From ANME-2 cluster archaeon (GTDB lineage Archaea; Halobacteriota; Methanosarcinia; Methanosarcinales; Methanocomedenaceae): a stretch of DNA of 11,647 nt. Within the stretch, counting starts at the first letter, position 1, and the number at the start of each line of letters is the position of its first letter. Location: NCBI GenBank assembly GCA_023544495.1, contig JAMJFV010000024.1:1-11647 (forward strand), read 5' to 3'. Below, one piece after another: positions 1 through 6,100 of the stretch. Both the position numbers and the translations under genes were made by a program. The notes beneath the pieces are model-generated. The model did not search any database. It was not told the origin of the DNA and saw only the letters and a list, made by a program, of their open reading frames with translations.

Positions 1-129
1 TGCGAAACAGATTGTTATGTCGGTAAATGCAGGAACCAGTTAAAATATATTTTTTAAGTAATTGAAATGAACCATAGATAGATAACTGCAAACGTCTGTA
101 CCATGATTCCTGCAATTAGTATCTTCTAA
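1..129. promoter_or_regulatory. Region downstream of the cytochrome
   Basis: These 129 bases follow the cytochrome stop codon (TAA at 130-132). I see no coding sequence and no clear terminator. The AT-rich near-palindrome at about 40-58 (AAAATATATTTTTTAA core) could serve as a TATA box for a gene outside the window. The 8-bp arms TGCAGGAA (28-35) and TTCCTGCA (107-114) are inverted but 71 bp apart. Confidence 0.25.
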
Positions 130-3100
130 TTATTTTTCCACTTCAAAGGTTACGGTTTGCAGACTACCCCATTTTCCACTGTTTTCCATAGCCCTTACTT
201 CCACAGTATGGATACCGGGTGTTAGTCCTGCTGTGTTTATGCTGGCGGTTAACGGTACCTGTTTATGTCCAAAACCGCCCTTGTCAGGATGCATGACAGT
301 TCCGGTACCTGGCTCGCCACCTGTATCTATGAATAATTCTGCACCAGCAATATGGCGGAACAGACCTGCAACCGCCGTAGCGTGTATACGCACGTTCTCC
401 CCCCTGCCAACCTTTGGCGGCAGAGCCGTGATGTCGCCTTTGATGAACGGTGCTTCCAGTAATCCGCTCCATAACAGCAGTACCACAAGCCCTGTAACGG
501 TAAGTATTGCAAACACTATCCACCACGGAATCATATGCTGCTCGGGTTCAATGGAGAACATGACCGCCTGCACTGGTCCCCAGTCATTATCACGTTCCAT
601 GGCATGTACATATATTACATACGTCCCGCGTTCCCAGCCTGTGGTATCAATGGTAAATGTCCCTTCTTCCACCTGCTCATCGAACACATTGTCATTGGAT
701 CGTAATCCCGTGCCGGTGCCGGATCGATCCACCTCACCGATGAAGTATTCCATGTTCGTTATATACATTTTCCATCCTGATACAGCAGTGAAGTTAACCA
801 CAATACGGTCACCACTACGGGCAATCTGGGGCTTTACCTCAAGAGCACGTATCTGTGGAGTGGCATTGAACACATTGATCACATGGAATTCGGTCCTGGA
901 TGAATGGCACTGATTGCAATCTTCCACTTCCCCATGGAGCACGTCTGCAAGACTGATAGCATCATAATCCGGCTTTACCATTTGCACATGGCATGATTTG
1001 CATTCTCTCGGGAACAGGTAGTCTGCCGGATGGGTTTCTGGTTCGGTCCCGTCTCCATGACATGCCCAGCAGGCTTTGTCGATCTCATCGGTGAGTCTGG
1101 TCCTGTTCGTGGCATTCTCATTGAGGAAAGCATGGCCTCCCAGCCGGGTAGATATGGCATCGACCGTGGCTATACCGAAATTCGCGCTCACGTCATGGCA
1201 CAGGACACAATCCGGACCGCCATCAACACCATCGTTAAGGGGCGGAACGTGCAGGTTCTCGGGTGCGCCGCCTACGAAGAATGTATCATTTACCTGCAGC
1301 CAGCTAACATTATAACCGCCGATCTTCTCGTCACTGTCAATGAGCTTTGCCAGGCTGGACAGTATCCTGACATTGGTCAACATTACTGCATCATCTTCAA
1401 ACCCGTGGAATACGTACTCCACGTCTGCACCGAACAATACTACATCCTCAACGATATGCCGGTTGATTGTGAGGTCTTCCTCATATTCGATCCTGTCACC
1501 CACATCATACACGTTTTCTTCCATCAGCCGGCCGTTGACTTCAAAATTGATGAAAGCGGTTTCATCATGGATTTCCACATCCCTGGCAGTGAAATTATAA
1601 CCGTTGACGATCCATGATCGGTTGTGTCCTTTTGAAATGACGATGGTGCTCTCCTGTCTGGGAGTGAGGACGTGCTGGTCGATATCATCCTCTTCAAAGT
1701 CCAGGAGCAGCTCAGTATAATACGTATTGTCGTCATCCTTATCAATCACAAGATACCTGTGCTTTTCACTGGTATAGTTGTCAACGTGGCAGGCATAACA
1801 TGATTCATCGTCCCATTCTGAATGTATGCGTTTCAGTGTCCTGCCTTTTACAATGATCAGGTTTGTTCCTTCGTTACCCCTGAATACTGCAGTGACATTG
1901 ACCGATATGATGATCGATTTGATCTCATGGCCGTCTGTGTCAGTGAGTTCGTCGTGGAACACATAACTTTCACCATCATGGATGAAGCTTTCATTTATCA
2001 ATTCATCATCACGGAACAACTGGACATATGCGGTTTCGCCATCTATTGAGATATCCTTGAAGAATATCATGTACTTGTTACCAAGATTCCATTTCTCACC
2101 CATGAAAAGTGTGGATTCCCGTTCGGTCTCCGAGAGTGTGGTAACATTGTCTGTTGGGTCAGGTGCATTCCCCCATTTTTCACCGTTGTCCTCATCCAGG
2201 TGGCAGTAGATACAGCTGGATGAGTTGATAAGGTCCCGGGTAGATCCATAATGGGATACCAGTGCAACATCTGATTTCACGTCATTGTCATTGTGGCTCT
2301 GTAAGCTGTTCTTGTGGCACACATCACATCCGGCAGTGGTCTCTATATCCTCATCAATTGTCTCTGCGTACCTGAAATGCTCATAGACCATGGGTTCGCC
2401 AAAAATAGACTGGTTCACTGCATGGCAGTTGTTATTGTTGCAGTTTTTGGGTGCATTGTAATGTAATGGATGTCCGTTCGGTTGGGCGGCATCTGTGCCG
2501 TCGCCATCTCCATGACAGGCCCAGCATCTCACATTGTTGGGATTCAGGGTAGTTGTAGCAATAGCTGCACGGTTGAGGTCGTAGTGTATATCCTTACTGC
2601 TGTTCATGGCCGAGACGTCCAGCCACTTGGGTGCCGGGGCTGCACCACCTATATCGTGACAGGATACACAGTCCTTGCCTGCACCTCCGGTTACTGATGC
2701 GTCATGGAAATCAGCAGGTGTCTGGTTGCCGGCATGGCAGTAGTAACAATCTGTATTGTTATTGTATACTGAATGGTTGAAGTTGATGACAGTGACACGT
2801 GGGTCCATTGGGCTGCCCCATGGTATAGCACTGGCAATTGTGTAATGGCAGTATGTGCAGTTCTGCGTCTTATTCAGCACTCCTGATAGCAGGTTCTGGG
2901 TTGTGCCGTAATGTGATACCCGGTCTGTTATGTTGGTATAGCTGCCGACGGACGTATTCACGCTATTGTTATGGCATACGACACATGATGCAGTGGTAGA
3001 ATTGGTCTCAACATCCAGGGCTCCCGGTCTGTGCTCTGCGATGAGGGGTGCGGAGAAGAAAGATAGTGTGGTACCGTGACAGTCCTCGCATATCTTAGGT

Positions 3101-6100
3101 GTATAGACATCTTTCGTTGGATGGACCGGTGGCGTTATTCCGGTCCAGTGGCAGGCATAGCATGCCAGGTTGGTATTATTGGAGATATTGGCGCCATTCA
3201 GGTTCTCATGGATTCCAGCTTCGAGTGCAGAGGCATTTACCGGTGGTGTTTTTCCTGCGGGGTCATTACCTTCATTATGACACCCTATACAATTGGTGGG
3301 GTCCCCACCTGAGACATTATGAAGCTCCACCGGATATGCGGGGTCAGTAGAGTTGTTCGCCTGTGTATGGCATTGTATACAACTGTCAAGAGTATATCCC
3401 GGACTGTGGGTTGGGGGTGGTGCATAGAATGGGGCTGAGTTGTTGTATGCTACATGGCAGCCCGTACAGTTGACCTTGCTGCCGTTGGTCCACCCGGCCC
3501 ATGAAGGTTGCTGTACTTCACCCAATGGCCACTGGGCATAATGGAAAATACCGGCACCGGTAACATTGTGGCATGTGGTACAGTTGACCTCCAGTACGCT
3601 GGACAGGTTATCATGGATGAGTACATCAATATGGTTCACAGGTGCTGCTTTATACGTAAATGATCCTGCCATGGAATGGCATTCATAACAGGTGCCATTG
3701 ACACCATTTACCGTATTTCGCCGGAATGTGGAATTATGCAGTGCACCTGTGAATGCTGTACTTACATTATGGCATAGTTCACAGGTATACGGGCTGATGC
3801 TGGTAGTGTTTGCTTTATTGGCGGGTGCATCTGGATAATGGGTCTGGACAAGTCCGGTAAGATCATACTTTGTAACATTGGTCTGGTTCGTATGACACTT
3901 GACACAGGTGTTTGCCAGTGGTTTTTCAAGGGAATTGTTATGGAAATCGATAACCTGCAGCCCGGTGGATGAATGACAGCTTGTACAGTTTCCGGTCCTG
4001 TTATGGGCAGCCACCGGTGGAGCATTTCCCCAGGTGGAATTAGTACCACCCATCATGTGACAGTTCACACAATTACTGGTATTGATAAGGCTGGTATTGG
4101 TACCATAATGGGAAATGTTACTTGAATCACTGTCTGTGGTTGAAAGAGGGCTATATGCATTCAGGCTGTTCTTGTGACAGGCTTCACAATCCACGGTCGT
4201 TGATATATTTGCTGCGGGTCTGTGATTGTATACAATATGGTTAGCAGGCATGGTAAGGGTTACGTTATCCACATGGCATTCGGTACAGTTACGTGCAGGT
4301 ACCTGGCCCGGCAACATGATAGAAGTGTCATAGTGACATTCCTGGCAATCGAGGTTCGATATTACATTGACACCATCACTGATGTTCGCATTCCTGTGCA
4401 TACTCAGGTTACTGATATCAATATGCGTGGTTGCCCCCGGACTACCGATATCATGACATAGTCCGCAGTTGGCCAGAACACCACTGTAGACATCATGTGC
4501 CATCTGTGGTGTGTCTGCGGGCACTGAAGATGTGTTCTGATGACAGAATTTGCAGGAGGCATCCGTATAATCGGACAATGAATGATTGAAATAGTTGGTA
4601 CTTGTGCCGTTCCAGTTTGTGCCGTTCAGTATCTCAGGGGGTATTGGCTTGAGATACCGGGTGATATTATTATAATACACGGAACTTGAATCGTTATAAT
4701 GGCAGGCCGAGCATATCATGCCTGTAAAGTATACTGGTTCATTTCTGAGAATATCCAGATTGCCAAGGGCCTCAGACGTGTGTTTGGTATCATTATGGCA
4801 GTAGATACAGCCGGTCAGATTATCTGTCCAGTAGTTATCCCATCTCTGGCCGCCGTTGACATTGCTGTGGGAGAGGGGACCAAGGGTTGGTGCACCGAAT
4901 AACCCTGCTCCCTGGTGGCAGGTGGTGCAATTGACCGCACTGCCATTGGATGTGCTGAAATTCAGACCATCCTGCTGCAGGTATTTGACACCGTGGATAT
5001 CCTGTTTCACCGCCAGGTGACATTCAGTACAGTTGACCGAACCGTTGTGCTGTTCTTTCGCACCGGTAGTGACAGGATAGCTCACCCCATCGTGACAACC
5101 GGTACACAGAGTCGTATTCTCAAGGACAAGCACGGGTTTGGTCAAACTCATGTTGTGCATCCATCCGCCATTATGACAGGATGCATTGGTACAGTTCGGT
5201 GATGTTGCTCCCCAGGAACTGGCATTCAGACTATGGTCAGGAACACTGGCATTGAATGTGGGATTGAGCATGATGCTGGTACTGTTGAATGCTGACCCTG
5301 CCTGGTGGCAGTAGCTGCAATTCACGCCACCTGACCAGGTACGCAGGTCAGTTCTCTTCCTGCCGTAGTGAGCGATAAGGTAACTATCATTCGTCCGGTC
5401 TGCCGGGTCTGCACCCGCAGGACCGATATCAAGGAGTTTCATCTCAGTCAGATTGTGACATACCACACAGGACGACATATTATCAGTCCCGTTCCCGGCT
5501 TTGAGCTCGTCACCACCATAGAAATGCTCAACCACCGCGGGAATTACACCCGGACCTGAAAGGTTAGCAGGTTTGTTGGTCCCGGCATGACATTCCTCAC
5601 AGGTATAGGGTTCAATGCCGTTGAATTCACCCAGGCGGTCAGCGTGTGACGTCACCGTTGCAGGATAGGTAGCGTTGTTGATGTGACATGCCCAGCATAT
5701 CTTGTTGGTGTCATTGACCGTCCCGTACGGGTTATTGATATCACTCGAATTCTGTATATTCTGGTGAATGGAACGTGAATCATTCATCGCAGTGAAATTG
5801 ATCTTTGGTGCAGACCCGCCAATATCGTGACATGAGATACAATCAACACCGTAACTCCCCACCCCAACTCTATGCACAAATTCTTTCGTGGTAGGTGACC
5901 CCGATAACAGGTTGCCATGACAGGACAGGCAGGCTGTATCATTGAAATTGCCAGCCATGAACGAGTGGTTGTACCATGATAGACCGGACCCGTCCCAGGC
6001 AGTCGTATTTTTAATATTGTTTATCGCAATGGTGGGTGGTACCGGTGTCCACCGGGTACCATTATAATAGGGTGCAGCATTGACATGACAACCGCGGCAC

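Noticed and set aside
28..114. 8-bp inverted arms TGCAGGAA/TTCCTGCA as a terminator or mobile-element end
   Set aside because: The arms are 71 bp apart, too far for a terminator stem. There is no transposase, no target duplication and no T run, so chance is likely.
130..460. PGF-CTERM or similar archaeosortase signal at the cytochrome C-terminus
   Set aside because: The hydrophobic helix is followed by a full domain of about 107 residues, not a short basic tail, and no PGF motif is present.
1030..1617. Plus-strand open frame of 195 codons
   Set aside because: It is antisense to the S-layer and terminal heme part of the cytochrome, which is plainly coding. The product has no recognisable family, and the repeated composition of the coding strand explains the lack of stops.
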